Notes: generated from the letters alone by a model not told the origin. A DNA stretch of 64,000 bases from Acidovorax radicis N35 (GCF_000204195.1 NZ_AFBG01000021.1:496001-560000), one strand, 5' to 3'. Positions 43,278-51,882 are shown, counted from the first letter of the stretch. A program made the numbers and translations.

Positions 43278-43892
43278 ATGACAAAGAACACCATTCAGCG
43301 CAGCGCGCTGATCCTGGCCTTCGCGGCCGGCACGCTGGCCCTGTCGGCCTGCCAGAACCTGTCTTCGCCCACCGTGCGTTTTGACCGCCAGGTCAACTAC
43401 GGCGACGCCAAGGCCGTCGAGCTCGTGACCAACGAGTTCGGCTCCACCGACCTGCAGATGATTGCCGAGAAGATGACCGGCGGCCTGCTGGAAACCGGCA
43501 TCTTCCAGGGCCGCCCCACGGTGACGATCTCCACCGTGAAGAACAAGACCAGCGAGTACATCGATACCACCAACGTGATGAGCTCGATCCAGACCGCACT
43601 GGTCAAGTCGGGCAAGGTGCGTTTTGTGCGCTCCATCAACGAAATGCAGCAGGGCGTGGACGAGCTGCAGCGCCAGAACCAGAGCGGCCTGTACAAGCAG
43701 GGCACCACCGCCAAGGTCGGCCAGATGACGGCAGCCAAATACACCATGGAAGGCGAGCTTACCAGCATCGTCAAGCAGAACAACAACACCAAGGACGTGT
43801 ACTACAAGTTCACGCTCAAGCTGTTTGATGTGCAGGAAGGCACGATCGAATGGCAGGACGAGAAGGAAATCCGCAAGACAAGTAAGAGGTAA
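43278..43892 (+). CDS. lpoB: Penicillin-binding protein activator LpoB-like lipoprotein
   Basis: Outer-membrane lipoprotein, 204 aa. Signal with lipobox LSAC (Cys near 25), then a TolB-N-like alpha/beta domain: VELVTNEFGSTDLQMIAEKM, SSIQTALVKSGKVRFV and YTMEGELTSIVKQNN, characteristic of LpoB/PF13036. In E. coli LpoB activates PBP1b. The Pro-rich linker of enterobacterial LpoB is missing. The stop codon abuts a GC-rich repeat. Confidence 0.88.
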   Translation: MTKNTIQRSALILAFAAGTLALSACQNLSSPTVRFDRQVNYGDAKAVELVTNEFGSTDLQMIAEKMTGGLLETGIFQGRPTVTISTVKNKTSEYIDTTNVMSSIQTALVKSGKVRFVRSINEMQQGVDELQRQNQSGLYKQGTTAKVGQMTAAKYTMEGELTSIVKQNNNTKDVYYKFTLKLFDVQEGTIEWQDEKEIRKTSKR

Positions 43893-43990
43893 CCCCCTGA
43901 GCGGCTGCACCGCTTCCCCCTTTCTCTCGCGCTGCGCGCGGGAAGGGGGACGACGCCCTCGCTGCGGGGCGGCCCTTGCTTGGCGTCCCG
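43893..43990. repeat. GC-rich structured intergenic repeat
   Basis: CCCCCTGAGCGGCTGCACCG then TTCCCCCTTT...AAGGGGGA with an internal CGCGCTGCGCGCG stem. A dense set of palindromes with the general build of the element at 18834-18960 and of intergenic repeats I recall from Acidovorax-type genomes. A fragment with the same CCCCCTGATGCGCTGCCGC opening follows the next gene at 45056. Confidence 0.6.
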
Positions 43991-44082
43991 CGCCTGGGTC
44001 GCGCCAGTATCGGACGATGTTGGCGATGGCCCGTATCGTTTGATGAACACATGACATTCCGTTAGCTCACCAGGAGCATCAC

Positions 44083-45045
44083 ATGCAACGTAGAACCACT
44101 CTCCACACGGCCCTGGCCGTGATCGCCGCCACCACCATGGCCTGGGGCGGCACCGCCCTGGCGCAGCAGCCCGGCGCGGCGCCCAAGATCGCAGTGACCG
44201 ACCTGGCCTACGCCCAGCGCGTGTCCGAGTACTTCCTGGCCGGCACCTACCAGCGCAGCAGCCAGATGAGCGCGGGCGGCAGCCACAGTGGCGGCTACAG
44301 CCACGGCCCCTACGGCGGCTCGGGCTCGCACTCGGGCAGCCAGCACATGCAGGCGTCCGAGCAGGCCAGCGGCACCTACGTGGCTGGTCGCTACAGCTAC
44401 ATCGAGCAGCGCGAGCTCGGCGGCTACACCAACGACATCAAGGGCGCCATCCTGCAGGGCACCTACTTCCGCCTGATCCAGGGCAAGGGTTTTGACGCCG
44501 GCAAGCCGCAAAACAGCAAGGCCGAGCAGATACTCAATCAGGTGCAGACCGGCAAGATGGCCACGCCCCAGGTGCAGCCCCAGGTCAACGACGTGATCAG
44601 CCGCATCAAGAAGGGCGAGTTCAACGGCGCCGACTACGTGCTGTTCGGCGTGGTCTCCAGCATCGACTTCACCGACGCGCTCTCGCCGCTGCAGGGCACC
44701 ACCAGCGCCACACGCCAGTACGGCCTGCAGCTCCTGGCCGATTTCTCGCTGATCAACACCAAGACCTACGAGATCAAGGCCGCGTTCTCCGCCCAGGGCG
44801 AAGGCAACGACACCAAGATCCTGTCGATCCGTGGCGACATCGCCCCGCCCAATCGCGCCAAGGTGATCCGCGAGACCTCGCTGTCGCTGGCGCAGGACGT
44901 GTACCAGCAGATGGCCATGCAGCTGGGCTACACCGACGCGAACCTGGCGCGCGGCGTGCGCCCTGCACCGGTGTACCAGCAGGGCGGCCAGCCCATGCCC
45001 ATGCCGCAGCCCCAGCAGCCTGAGCAAGTCCTCATCTTGAAGTAG
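44083..45045 (+). CDS. Exported CsgG/LpoB-like protein
   Basis: 320 aa. Signal peptide (about 1-28, ending ALAQ), then APKIAVTDLAY, a Gly/Ser/His-rich insertion (about 65-92) and an alpha/beta body with YIEQRELGGYTNDIKGAIL, GADYVLFGVVSS and SLAQDVYQQMAMQLG. The layout recalls CsgG/TolB-N-type envelope proteins but is too divergent for a firm call. It is not a lipoprotein. It follows lpoB after a repeat, so it may have its own promoter. The C-terminus is Pro/Gln-rich. Confidence 0.7.
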   Translation: MQRRTTLHTALAVIAATTMAWGGTALAQQPGAAPKIAVTDLAYAQRVSEYFLAGTYQRSSQMSAGGSHSGGYSHGPYGGSGSHSGSQHMQASEQASGTYVAGRYSYIEQRELGGYTNDIKGAILQGTYFRLIQGKGFDAGKPQNSKAEQILNQVQTGKMATPQVQPQVNDVISRIKKGEFNGADYVLFGVVSSIDFTDALSPLQGTTSATRQYGLQLLADFSLINTKTYEIKAAFSAQGEGNDTKILSIRGDIAPPNRAKVIRETSLSLAQDVYQQMAMQLGYTDANLARGVRPAPVYQQGGQPMPMPQPQQPEQVLILK

Positions 45046-45186
45046 CAGGGGACAACCCCCTGATGCGCTGCCGCTCGGTGCTGACCGCCGGAGGCGGCAG
45101 CCTCTTGCTCGGCATCTCGCGCTGGGCGGCGCACCAGTAGCAGGTGCAGTTCCCTGGGTGGTCGCAGTCATGCCAGACTGTGGCCT

Positions 45187-46311
45187 GTGCTCAACGTAAA
45201 ACACCTTTCTGCTTCTGCCGCACCTTTGCGGCCCCTGGCCAGCCCCGTGCTGGCCTTTTTCGTGGCCACGGCCGTTGCCTGTGTGCTTGGTGGCTGCGCC
45301 GCATCGCCCCCTCCGTTCTATGCGGCGGCCGTGTCCGAATCGCTGGTGAATGTGTACGGGCCCGAAGCTTCCGCAGAGACACCGCAGGCGCCCGCGCAGG
45401 CCCCGGTGGCACCGACCCAGGCCCCACCCCCGTCGGAGACCTTCGCACTGCGGCCGCTGCCAGGCGCCGATGGCGCCACGCTCCAGGCCCTCGCGCGCAG
45501 CGAACGCACCGCACCGCTGCGCTACCGTGTGATCGTCATCCCCGGCTCCGGCTGCGCGGGCATGGGGCCGATTGCGGACCGCTACTTTGCCGGCCTGCTG
45601 CACGCCCAGGTGCTGGTGCTGCACAAGCCCGGTGTGGACCCCCAGGCGCGCACGGCGCCCGCAGACTGCGCACGCGACTTTGTGCAGCAGGACCGTCTCT
45701 CCACCTGGCTGGCCCACGCCCGCGCGGCTCTGGTCGCGGATGCGCAGCAGCGCGAACGTGAAGGCGCGCCCGCGCTGCCGCAGCTGCTGGTGGGTATTTC
45801 CGAAGGGGCCGAGCTGTTGCCCGCCCTGGCGCCCGAGGTGCCCCAACTCGCCGGCCTGGTGATGCTGGCCTCCAGCGGGCTGGACCCGCAGGAGGCCGGT
45901 GCCCTGCAGGCACAGCGCCTGGAGGCGCAAGCAGACTGGGAGGAGCTGGGCCGCGTGGTGGCTGGACGCCGTCCCGACAGCGCCGTGGCGCAGGGCCGCA
46001 GCCTGGGCTACTGGCGCGACCTGTGGAACTGGCCGTTGACCCTGCCGCTGGTGCAAAGCCCCTGGCCGTTGGTGCAGGTGTGGGGGAGCGACGACGCGCT
46101 GGTGCCCGCCCCCGCCTACGAGCGTTTTGCGGAAATGGCCGCTGTGCGCACCGTGCCCTATTGCGCGCGGCGCATCGACGGCGCAGACCACGGCCTGCAG
46201 CGCCGCAGGGCCGGTGGCGAGGGCGCGGACGGCGTGCAGCAGGTGTGGGCCTGGACCGAACAGTGGGCGCGCGAACCGGCCGCTGGCTTGTGCGCACCGC
46301 TGTTGCGGTAG
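45187..46311 (+). CDS. Putative lipoprotein with alpha/beta-hydrolase-like fold
   Basis: 374 aa. Hydrophobic N-terminus with lipobox VLGGC (Cys near 37), then an Ala/Pro-rich linker to about residue 90 and a hydrolase-like domain: YRVIVIPGSGCAGMGPIADR (oxyanion region), LLVGISEGAELLPAL (Ser in a G-x-S-x-G elbow), VQVWGSDDALVP (Asp loop) and IDGADHGLQ (His). The triad order is right. GTG 45187 is the start used; a GTG at 45250 would give a shorter signal. Substrate unknown. Confidence 0.75.
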   Translation: MLNVKHLSASAAPLRPLASPVLAFFVATAVACVLGGCAASPPPFYAAAVSESLVNVYGPEASAETPQAPAQAPVAPTQAPPPSETFALRPLPGADGATLQALARSERTAPLRYRVIVIPGSGCAGMGPIADRYFAGLLHAQVLVLHKPGVDPQARTAPADCARDFVQQDRLSTWLAHARAALVADAQQREREGAPALPQLLVGISEGAELLPALAPEVPQLAGLVMLASSGLDPQEAGALQAQRLEAQADWEELGRVVAGRRPDSAVAQGRSLGYWRDLWNWPLTLPLVQSPWPLVQVWGSDDALVPAPAYERFAEMAAVRTVPYCARRIDGADHGLQRRRAGGEGADGVQQVWAWTEQWAREPAAGLCAPLLR

Positions 46312-46320
46312 CTTTGCGCC

Positions 46321-46776
46321 ATGAACTTCCAATTCAGGCGAGCGGCAGAGAAGGACGCGATGGCCGTGAGATCGCTGACTCGCGCCGCTTATGCGAAGTG
46401 GATTCCGGTGATCGGGCGCGAGCCGCTTCCCATGAAGGCCAACTACGAATCGGCCATCAGAGAGCACTTGGTCGATCTGCTGGAGGTGGACGGCAGCTTT
46501 GCCGCGCTGATTGAGATGATCCCGGAGCCAGAGTGGTTGCTCGTTGAAAACGTTGCGGTCGCACCGTCTTTTCAGGGTCGTGGCTGTGCCCGCATCCTGA
46601 TGGATCACGCGCAGAACACGGCGTTGGGGCTGCGACTCAAAGGTCTTCGGCTTTTCACAAACAAGCTGTTCGAGTCGAATGTTGATCTGTACCTTCGACA
46701 GGGGTTTGTGGTGGATCGCGAGGAGTCTTTCATGGGTGGCGTCACCGTCTACATGAGCAAGTCGCTGATGTCGTAA
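46321..46776 (+). CDS. GNAT-family N-acetyltransferase
   Basis: Acetyl-CoA-dependent transferase, 151 aa. WLLVENVAVAPSFQGRGCAR carries the beta4 strand and the pyrophosphate-binding Q-G-R-G-x-A loop (about 76-95), followed by helix ILMDHAQNTAL and the C-terminal NVDLYLRQGFVV. The gene is visibly less GC-rich than its neighbours and uses many A/T-ending codons, which hints at acquisition. It starts 9 bp after the upstream stop. Confidence 0.9.
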   Translation: MNFQFRRAAEKDAMAVRSLTRAAYAKWIPVIGREPLPMKANYESAIREHLVDLLEVDGSFAALIEMIPEPEWLLVENVAVAPSFQGRGCARILMDHAQNTALGLRLKGLRLFTNKLFESNVDLYLRQGFVVDREESFMGGVTVYMSKSLMS

Positions 46777-46848
46777 CCTCTGATCGTCATCGTGCTAGGC
46801 AGTGCTGCGACGGGCTCAGCGGTGCCGGGTTTTTAAGGCAACGGGGCA

Positions 46849-47796
46849 TCAATCCAGCTGTTGCGGACCAGGCGGTGCCGGCGTTGCCGCAGCCTGCGCC
46901 TGCAGCCAGGCGCAGAACACATCCAGCCGGGGCAGGGGGCCGCTGGCGCGGCGGCGCACCACGTAGTCATATCCCGAGGCCACGAAACCCAGCGGTGCCA
47001 CCAGCCGGCCCGCCAACACGTCGTCCATCACCAGGTGCCACGGAGCCACGGCAATGCCCAGCCCGCGCACGGCGGCCTCCAGCGTGAAGTAGTAGTGCTC
47101 AAACTCCGGCCCCGACGGCGAAGGTGTGGGCACGGGCACGGGCTCGGGCGCGGCAGCGCCCGCCGCTGCCCCCCACATGGCCCAGGCATTGCGCCGCGTG
47201 CGGGTGTGCAGGCGCAGGGGGGACACGGCCGGGTCCGCCAGGTCGGCGGGTTGCTGCAGTGCCACCCGCTGTGCCAGTTCGGGGCTCAGCACCGGGCCGA
47301 GGTGTTCGGCAAACAGTCGCTGCTCCCTGCTGGCGTCCCGCGCTCCGCTGGCCTCCTCGGCGGTGATGACCAGATCGCCGTGTTGGCGCTTGGCATCGGT
47401 GCCTGCGTCGGTGGTGCGCAGGCGCACCTCGATGCCCGGGTGCTGGGCCTGGAAGTCGAACAGCCGGGGGATCAGCCACTTCACGGTGAAGGTGCTGAAG
47501 CACGCCACGTCCAGCGGCCCCCGGCGGGGGTCGCTGACCTCGCGCACGGCATCGGCGATGTGGGCAAAAGCATGGGTCAGCACCGGCTGCAGCACATGCG
47601 CCGCCGGGGTGAGGGTGGGTCGGGCCTTGCTGCCATCAAACAGGGCCACGCCCAGATGCTGCTCCAGCTGCCGCACCTGGCGGCTGATGGCGCCGGGCGT
47701 GACCGACAGCTCGTCCGCCGCCGCCGTCATGCGGCCGAGCCGGGCTGCGGCTTCGAACGCGCGCAGGGCGCTTAACGGGGGCAGGCGGTGGCTCAT
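46849..47796 (-). CDS. LysR-family regulator (GcvA-like)
   Basis: 315 aa. N-terminal HTH RLPPLSALRAFEAAARLGRM then TAAADELSVTPGAISRQVRQ (about 4-43), with a periplasmic-binding-fold effector domain (about 90-290). The LPPLSALRAFEAAARLG opening is typical of GcvA-like members. ATG 47796 sits beside a dyad. It is divergent from the tautomerase gene at 47964, its likeliest target. Confidence 0.9.
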   Translation of the reverse strand: MSHRLPPLSALRAFEAAARLGRMTAAADELSVTPGAISRQVRQLEQHLGVALFDGSKARPTLTPAAHVLQPVLTHAFAHIADAVREVSDPRRGPLDVACFSTFTVKWLIPRLFDFQAQHPGIEVRLRTTDAGTDAKRQHGDLVITAEEASGARDASREQRLFAEHLGPVLSPELAQRVALQQPADLADPAVSPLRLHTRTRRNAWAMWGAAAGAAAPEPVPVPTPSPSGPEFEHYYFTLEAAVRGLGIAVAPWHLVMDDVLAGRLVAPLGFVASGYDYVVRRRASGPLPRLDVFCAWLQAQAAATPAPPGPQQLD

Positions 47797-47797
47797 A

Positions 47798-47856
47798 TAT
47801 GTGATTCTAGAGCACATAAAACCAGCCAAATCATCGCTTTTCAATCGTGAAATTGA
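47798..47856. promoter_or_regulatory. LysR-type operator region between the regulator and the tautomerase gene
   Basis: Two dyads: TATGTG-N9-CACATA at 47798-47818, touching the regulator's start codon, and TCAAT-N6-ATTGA at 47841-47856. The region is AT-rich relative to its surroundings. The first has the spacing of an autoregulatory LysR site. Confidence 0.6.
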
Positions 47857-47963
47857 TAGCAACAATCGTTTGAATGTTGAGCGGTAGCGGCTTGAAATGC
47901 TTGTAGTTGCGCCACCGCTGGCCTGGATGCCTTATTTGATCTGAATGAACATAGGAGAAAACC

Positions 47964-48368
47964 GTGCCCTTTATCCGCACCAACATCCCGCACGACACCC
48001 CCGCCGCCACGCGGGATGCCATCGTGCAAGGCATTCACCAGGCATTGGTGGATGGCATCGGCATGCCGCCGGACGAGTTGTTCAACCTGGTGGCGGGCTA
48101 CGCCCCCGGTGAATTTGCCTGCAGCCCCACCTTCAACGGTGTGGCCCGGTCCGACCGCGTGGTGGTGGTCGAGATCACGCTGCGGCGTGGGCGCAGCGAT
48201 GCGATGAAGCGGGCCCTCTACGCCGCCATCGCGCGCAACCTGTTGGCCATGGCGGGCGTGGCGCCGACCGATGTATTCATCTTCATGCACGAGAACGACT
48301 ATTCCGACTGGTCCGTGGGCCATGGCCGGTTTGCGATGGACCTGGTCCAGAACAACGCGGCAGCCTGA
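47964..48368 (+). CDS. Tautomerase-superfamily protein
   Basis: 134 aa, about twice the size of 4-oxalocrotonate tautomerase monomers. Pro2 follows the initiator Met (MPFIRTNIP), the catalytic base of the superfamily. VVVEITLRRGRSDAMKRALYA and GVAPTDVFIFMHEND are typical of the larger MIF/CHMI-like members. AGGAGAA lies about 7 bases upstream. Divergent from a LysR regulator that probably controls it. Substrate unknown. Confidence 0.88.
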   Translation: MPFIRTNIPHDTPAATRDAIVQGIHQALVDGIGMPPDELFNLVAGYAPGEFACSPTFNGVARSDRVVVVEITLRRGRSDAMKRALYAAIARNLLAMAGVAPTDVFIFMHENDYSDWSVGHGRFAMDLVQNNAAA

Positions 48369-48380
48369 GCGCTGTGGTCC

Positions 48381-49019
48381 CTAGCGCGGCCGGACCATCT
48401 TGAACAGCTGCTCCGGCCCCACGGTGAAGTAATCGGCTGGGCCGCCACCGCGCAGGATGTGGCCCGCGTTCGCCGTGTCGTACACGCCGTCCTTGAGCAG
48501 TGCCCGGTCGATGTGCACGGCCACCACTTCGCCCAGCACCAGCCAGGTGTCCACCTTCTCCCCGTCCACGCCTTGCAGCCGCAGGATCTGCGTGCTGCGG
48601 CATTCAAAGGTGACGGGGCTTTCGGCCACGCGCGGCGGGCGCACGCGGGTGGAGGGCCGGGTGCTGAGGCCCGTCAGCTCGAACTCGCTCACCTCGGGCG
48701 GCACGGCGGCGCAGCTCTGGTTCATCACCTCGGCCAGGTCGCGCGTGGCCAGGTTCCACACAAATTCGCCCGTGGCCTCCACGTTGCGCACCGTGTCCTT
48801 GTAGCCAATGCTGGCAAAGCCCACGATGGGCGGCACGTAGTTGAAGGCGTTGAAAAAGCTGTAGGGTGCCAGGTTGGTGGCGCCCGCCGCGCTCTGCGTG
48901 GAGATCCAACCGATGGGGCGCGGCCCCACGATGGCGTTGAACGGGTCGTGCGGCAGGCCGTGGCCCAGGCGGGGCTCGTAGCTGTGGATGTCGTCGCGGC
49001 GGGGTGGGGTGGTGTTCAT
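48381..49019 (-). CDS. Flavin reductase-like FMN-binding protein (DIM6/NTAB family)
   Basis: 212 aa. FMN-binding split barrel with RPIGWISTQSAAGATNLAPYSFFNAF (pattern shown by GWIST and NLAPYS, about 33-55), PPIVGFASIG, and FVWNLATRDLAEVMNQS. Family members supply reduced flavin or act as small oxidoreductases. Convergent with the tautomerase gene, 12 bp apart. Confidence 0.88.
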   Translation of the reverse strand: MNTTPPRRDDIHSYEPRLGHGLPHDPFNAIVGPRPIGWISTQSAAGATNLAPYSFFNAFNYVPPIVGFASIGYKDTVRNVEATGEFVWNLATRDLAEVMNQSCAAVPPEVSEFELTGLSTRPSTRVRPPRVAESPVTFECRSTQILRLQGVDGEKVDTWLVLGEVVAVHIDRALLKDGVYDTANAGHILRGGGPADYFTVGPEQLFKMVRPR

Positions 49020-49128
49020 GGGGCGCAGGAAGGTTGGATGAGGTGCACGCTGCAGCGGGTGTTCCTTTCACCGCGCAGACTCCGTTTCACACATTACCTC
49101 CGGCTTGTGCTGGGGACAGTCACCAGGA

Positions 49129-49200
49129 TTTCAAAAACGCTACAAAAATAATAGCTTAAGGCGCTTGATGGACAAGCGTGGAAAGCCATTTCTATCAAAA
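49129..49200 (+). repeat. Dispersed repeat copy 6
   Basis: AATAGCTTAAGGCGCTTGAT then GGACAAGCGTGGAAAGCC and TTTCTATCAAAA. The stem is partly decayed. It adjoins the terminator at 49199. Confidence 0.65.
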
Positions 49201-49225
49201 AAATGGACCACAAGGGTCCATTTTT
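49199..49225 (-). terminator. Rho-independent terminator of the 49267 gene
   Basis: AAAAATGGACC-N5-GGTCCATTTTT, an 11-bp perfect stem. On the minus strand it is followed by seven T, 42 bp after the stop of the Ig-like secreted protein. It would also work on the plus strand. Confidence 0.85.
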
Positions 49226-49266
49226 GGGTGGCGATTTCCTGTCGCCGCTGGGGTGCCGGCGGTATC

Positions 49267-50586
49267 TTATTTCTGGAACAGCACCAGCTGGGTCTCTGTC
49301 GCCACCATGCCGCCCCTTTCGGCGGTCATCGTCACTTCGTAGCGGGTGCCGGGCAGCGGTACCTGGGAGGTGAAGCTGAACGAGAAGTCACCATTGCCAT
49401 CGGCCTGTACACGCTGCGACAGCAATTCCTGGTTCAGGCCAAACACGCCGACGAGGGTGCCTACCGCATTCACCTTCACATCCACCACCGCGCCAGGCAC
49501 GGTGCGGCCGCGTATGACAACGGCGCCCCTGTCGACCGTGGCATTGTTGGCATGGCTGCTCACCTGCAGCTGCACGGTGGTCGGCGCGGCGTTCGCTTGC
49601 GAAGCGACGTTGAAGGTCCAGTTCTGGCGCATGCCGTTGCCCACCAGGTCCCGGGCGGTCACTTCCACCGGATACCGGCCGGTGGGCAGGTCCGCGCGGT
49701 AGGTGAAAAACTGCGGTGTGATCTGCGAGGTGGACGTGACATCGCGTCCCGCGATCACGATGCGAACGCTCTTGGGGTCCACACCCACACCACCGACGTC
49801 ATCAAACGTCCCGGACACCGAGGTGGCCGCACTGCGCGGGACGGTCTCCCCGTCGCGCGGCGACACATGGCGAATCACCGGCGGTTTGGCATCGGCGATC
49901 AGGGGCTGGGTCAGGGTCGAGGAGACCGTGCGGTCACCGACACGCAAGGTGGCCACCGTGGGGCGCGACGGCGCCAGGTTGTCCATGCGGCGGATGGTGT
50001 ACGCACCCTCATACACGCCCGGCGATACCTCGCGCATCGGCACGTTGTCGATGACACCGGGAATGTCGAAATCAGCCCTGCCTCCTGGGGCGCCGTTCAG
50101 CGTAAAGCGCAATTCGGCGCCGGGCTCCATCTTGTCGATGGGGGCAACCGAGAAACGGTCGATCTTCAGGCCAGGTGGCGGTGCCGCCACCACGTTCCGG
50201 CCACCAACGTCGGCCGGAAGCGAGTAGTTGCTGGTGATGGTGCGGTTGCGCACCTTCAGCGTGGCGCGCACGGCGCTGCCTTCATGGAGCCGGTCCTGGC
50301 GACGGACGGTGTAGCTGCCCGTGTACACGCCCCGTTCGGTTTCCTGCAGCACGATGGCCCGAGGCACACCGGCAACATGGAGTTGGACCCGGCCCCGCGG
50401 TGTGCCTTCTACCGTGAACTGCAGATCTGCGCCGGCCCGCAGACCGTCGTCTGTGACCACCTGCAGTGATCGCAATTCAGGGGCGGCGGGCTGCGCCATG
50501 ACCGTACCCGGAACGACCATCAGGGCGGTGGCGGCGGGGAGCAGCAGGAAAAAGGCTGCCACCTGGTTGCGAATGTGTTTTGTCAT
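49267..50586 (-). CDS. Secreted protein with two tandem beta repeats and Ig-like domains
   Basis: 439 aa. Signal peptide ending TVMAQP (about 30). Two homologous repeats of about 85-90 residues follow: the first contains ADLQFTVEGTPRGRVQLHV and GVYTGSYTVRRQDRL, the second AELRFTLNGAPGGRADFDI and GVYEGAYTIRRMDNL. Two Ig-like domains complete it (PRDGETVPRSAATSVSGTF; a last strand-rich part near 340-439). No enzymatic motif. It probably functions at the cell surface or in the periplasm. ATG 50586 is preferred over a TTG at 50595; AAAGG lies upstream. Confidence 0.75.
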   Translation of the reverse strand: MTKHIRNQVAAFFLLLPAATALMVVPGTVMAQPAAPELRSLQVVTDDGLRAGADLQFTVEGTPRGRVQLHVAGVPRAIVLQETERGVYTGSYTVRRQDRLHEGSAVRATLKVRNRTITSNYSLPADVGGRNVVAAPPPGLKIDRFSVAPIDKMEPGAELRFTLNGAPGGRADFDIPGVIDNVPMREVSPGVYEGAYTIRRMDNLAPSRPTVATLRVGDRTVSSTLTQPLIADAKPPVIRHVSPRDGETVPRSAATSVSGTFDDVGGVGVDPKSVRIVIAGRDVTSTSQITPQFFTYRADLPTGRYPVEVTARDLVGNGMRQNWTFNVASQANAAPTTVQLQVSSHANNATVDRGAVVIRGRTVPGAVVDVKVNAVGTLVGVFGLNQELLSQRVQADGNGDFSFSFTSQVPLPGTRYEVTMTAERGGMVATETQLVLFQK

Positions 50587-50848
50587 GGTGTTCAAACCTT
50601 TGTAGGGAGATTGCCCACTGTGACGGCCACGGAAGATTTCGAACGTAGGCGGGCAGGACTAACGACCCAGGACAGGGCGCTGATCGACTGTCAGGCGCAC
50701 GCCCGGTCTGGCCATTTCACGCGGCGGCCCCGCACCGCTGCGCGGCGTGCGCCGGCGGGGCGCAAGTGGGGCGCAGATGTGACGGGAAAGCGCTGGGGCC
50801 TGCTGTCCACGTCCACCGTGCGTCGGCATCCCTGTGGTTGCGCTCGCC

Positions 50849-51817
50849 CTAGTGCGCAGGCACTGGCTGCTGCTGCCCCAGAAACCGTCCCGGCGGCTGC
50901 CCCACTGACTTGCGCACCATGGCGCTGAAGGCGCTGGGGCTGTAGCCCAGTTCGGCGGCGATCTGGCCCATGGGCATGCGCCCGGCGGCCAGCGACACGG
51001 CCTTGGCCAGGATCACCTGCTGGCGCCACTGGGTGAAGGTGCTGCCCAGTTCCGAGCGGAACAGCCGCGCCACGGTGCGGGGGCTGGCGCCGGTGTCCCG
51101 CGCCCAGTCGGCCAGGGTTTCATGGCGCGTGGGGTCGGCCAGCACGGCTTCGCACAGATGGCGAAGGCGCTTGTCCTGGGGCAGGTCCACGCCCAGCTTC
51201 ACGGCGGCGGCGCGGGCCAGTTCGTCGCGCACCAGGGCGCTCAGGTGCTGCTCGCGCAGCAGCTCGGCGGCTGTGGGGGCCGGGTCGCCGTCAGGAGTGG
51301 TGGGCATCTCGCGCACCAGCGAGCGCAGCAGGTCGGACACCTCCAGCACGCGGCACTGGCGCCAGGCGGCGGTTTCGTCATCGCTGCGCTGGCGGGGGTT
51401 GCCACTGCCCAGGGCGCCTGGCCCGCACTGGCCGCGTGGCTGGTGAAAGTACAGCGTGCGCAGGTCGGCATCCTCCACCATGGTCACGGCATGTTCCACG
51501 CCGGGCGGAATCCACAGCGCACGCGAGGGCGGCACGATGTAGGTGCCGTGGCTCACGGTGAGCCGGATCACGCCCGTGGTCGAGATCGCCACCTGCGCCC
51601 ATGGGTGGCTGTGGGGCATCACCTGGGTGTCGGCGGCCAGCCAGCGCAGCTTGGCGCGCACCGGGCGGGCGGCGGTGGGCACAAACAGCTCGGGTGTGAG
51701 CGAACCGACGTACGACAGCCCGCGCCGGGCACGTGGCACGACCTGGGCGGCAAAGTGCTCCACCCCCGGTTCGGGGGGCGCGAAGGGCGCGGGAGGCGTG
51801 GCAGGCAGGTTTGGCAT
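50849..51817 (-). CDS. AraC-family transcriptional regulator with N-terminal cupin
   Basis: 322 aa. Cupin ligand domain (about 60-150: PHSHPWAQVAISTTG, WIPPGVEHAVTMV) and a C-terminal pair of HTH motifs (about 225-315: LADWARDTGASPRTVARLF, IAAELGYSPSAFSAMVRKSV). An N-terminal Pro/Ala-rich stretch precedes. Divergent from the MFS transporter at 51883, with a near-perfect dyad covering the 65-bp gap. Confidence 0.9.
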   Translation of the reverse strand: MPNLPATPPAPFAPPEPGVEHFAAQVVPRARRGLSYVGSLTPELFVPTAARPVRAKLRWLAADTQVMPHSHPWAQVAISTTGVIRLTVSHGTYIVPPSRALWIPPGVEHAVTMVEDADLRTLYFHQPRGQCGPGALGSGNPRQRSDDETAAWRQCRVLEVSDLLRSLVREMPTTPDGDPAPTAAELLREQHLSALVRDELARAAAVKLGVDLPQDKRLRHLCEAVLADPTRHETLADWARDTGASPRTVARLFRSELGSTFTQWRQQVILAKAVSLAAGRMPMGQIAAELGYSPSAFSAMVRKSVGQPPGRFLGQQQPVPAH

Positions 51818-51850
51818 GTTTGCGATAGAACTTGGCCGACTATCGTAAAC
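51818..51850. promoter_or_regulatory. Operator between the AraC-family gene and the MFS gene
   Basis: GTTTGCGATAG-N11-CTATCGTAAAC, 10 of 11 paired positions, starting immediately next to the AraC-gene start codon. A binding protein here would block the regulator's own translation-start region and could control the transporter. Confidence 0.7.
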
Positions 51851-51882
51851 CTGCCGAAGCCTCCCTGCCTAAGATCAGGCCC

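Noticed and set aside
44062-46608. An 848-codon open frame on the minus strand
   Set aside because: It is His/Gly/Arg-rich antisense sequence over four plus-strand genes with signal peptides and family motifs; typical of GC-rich DNA.
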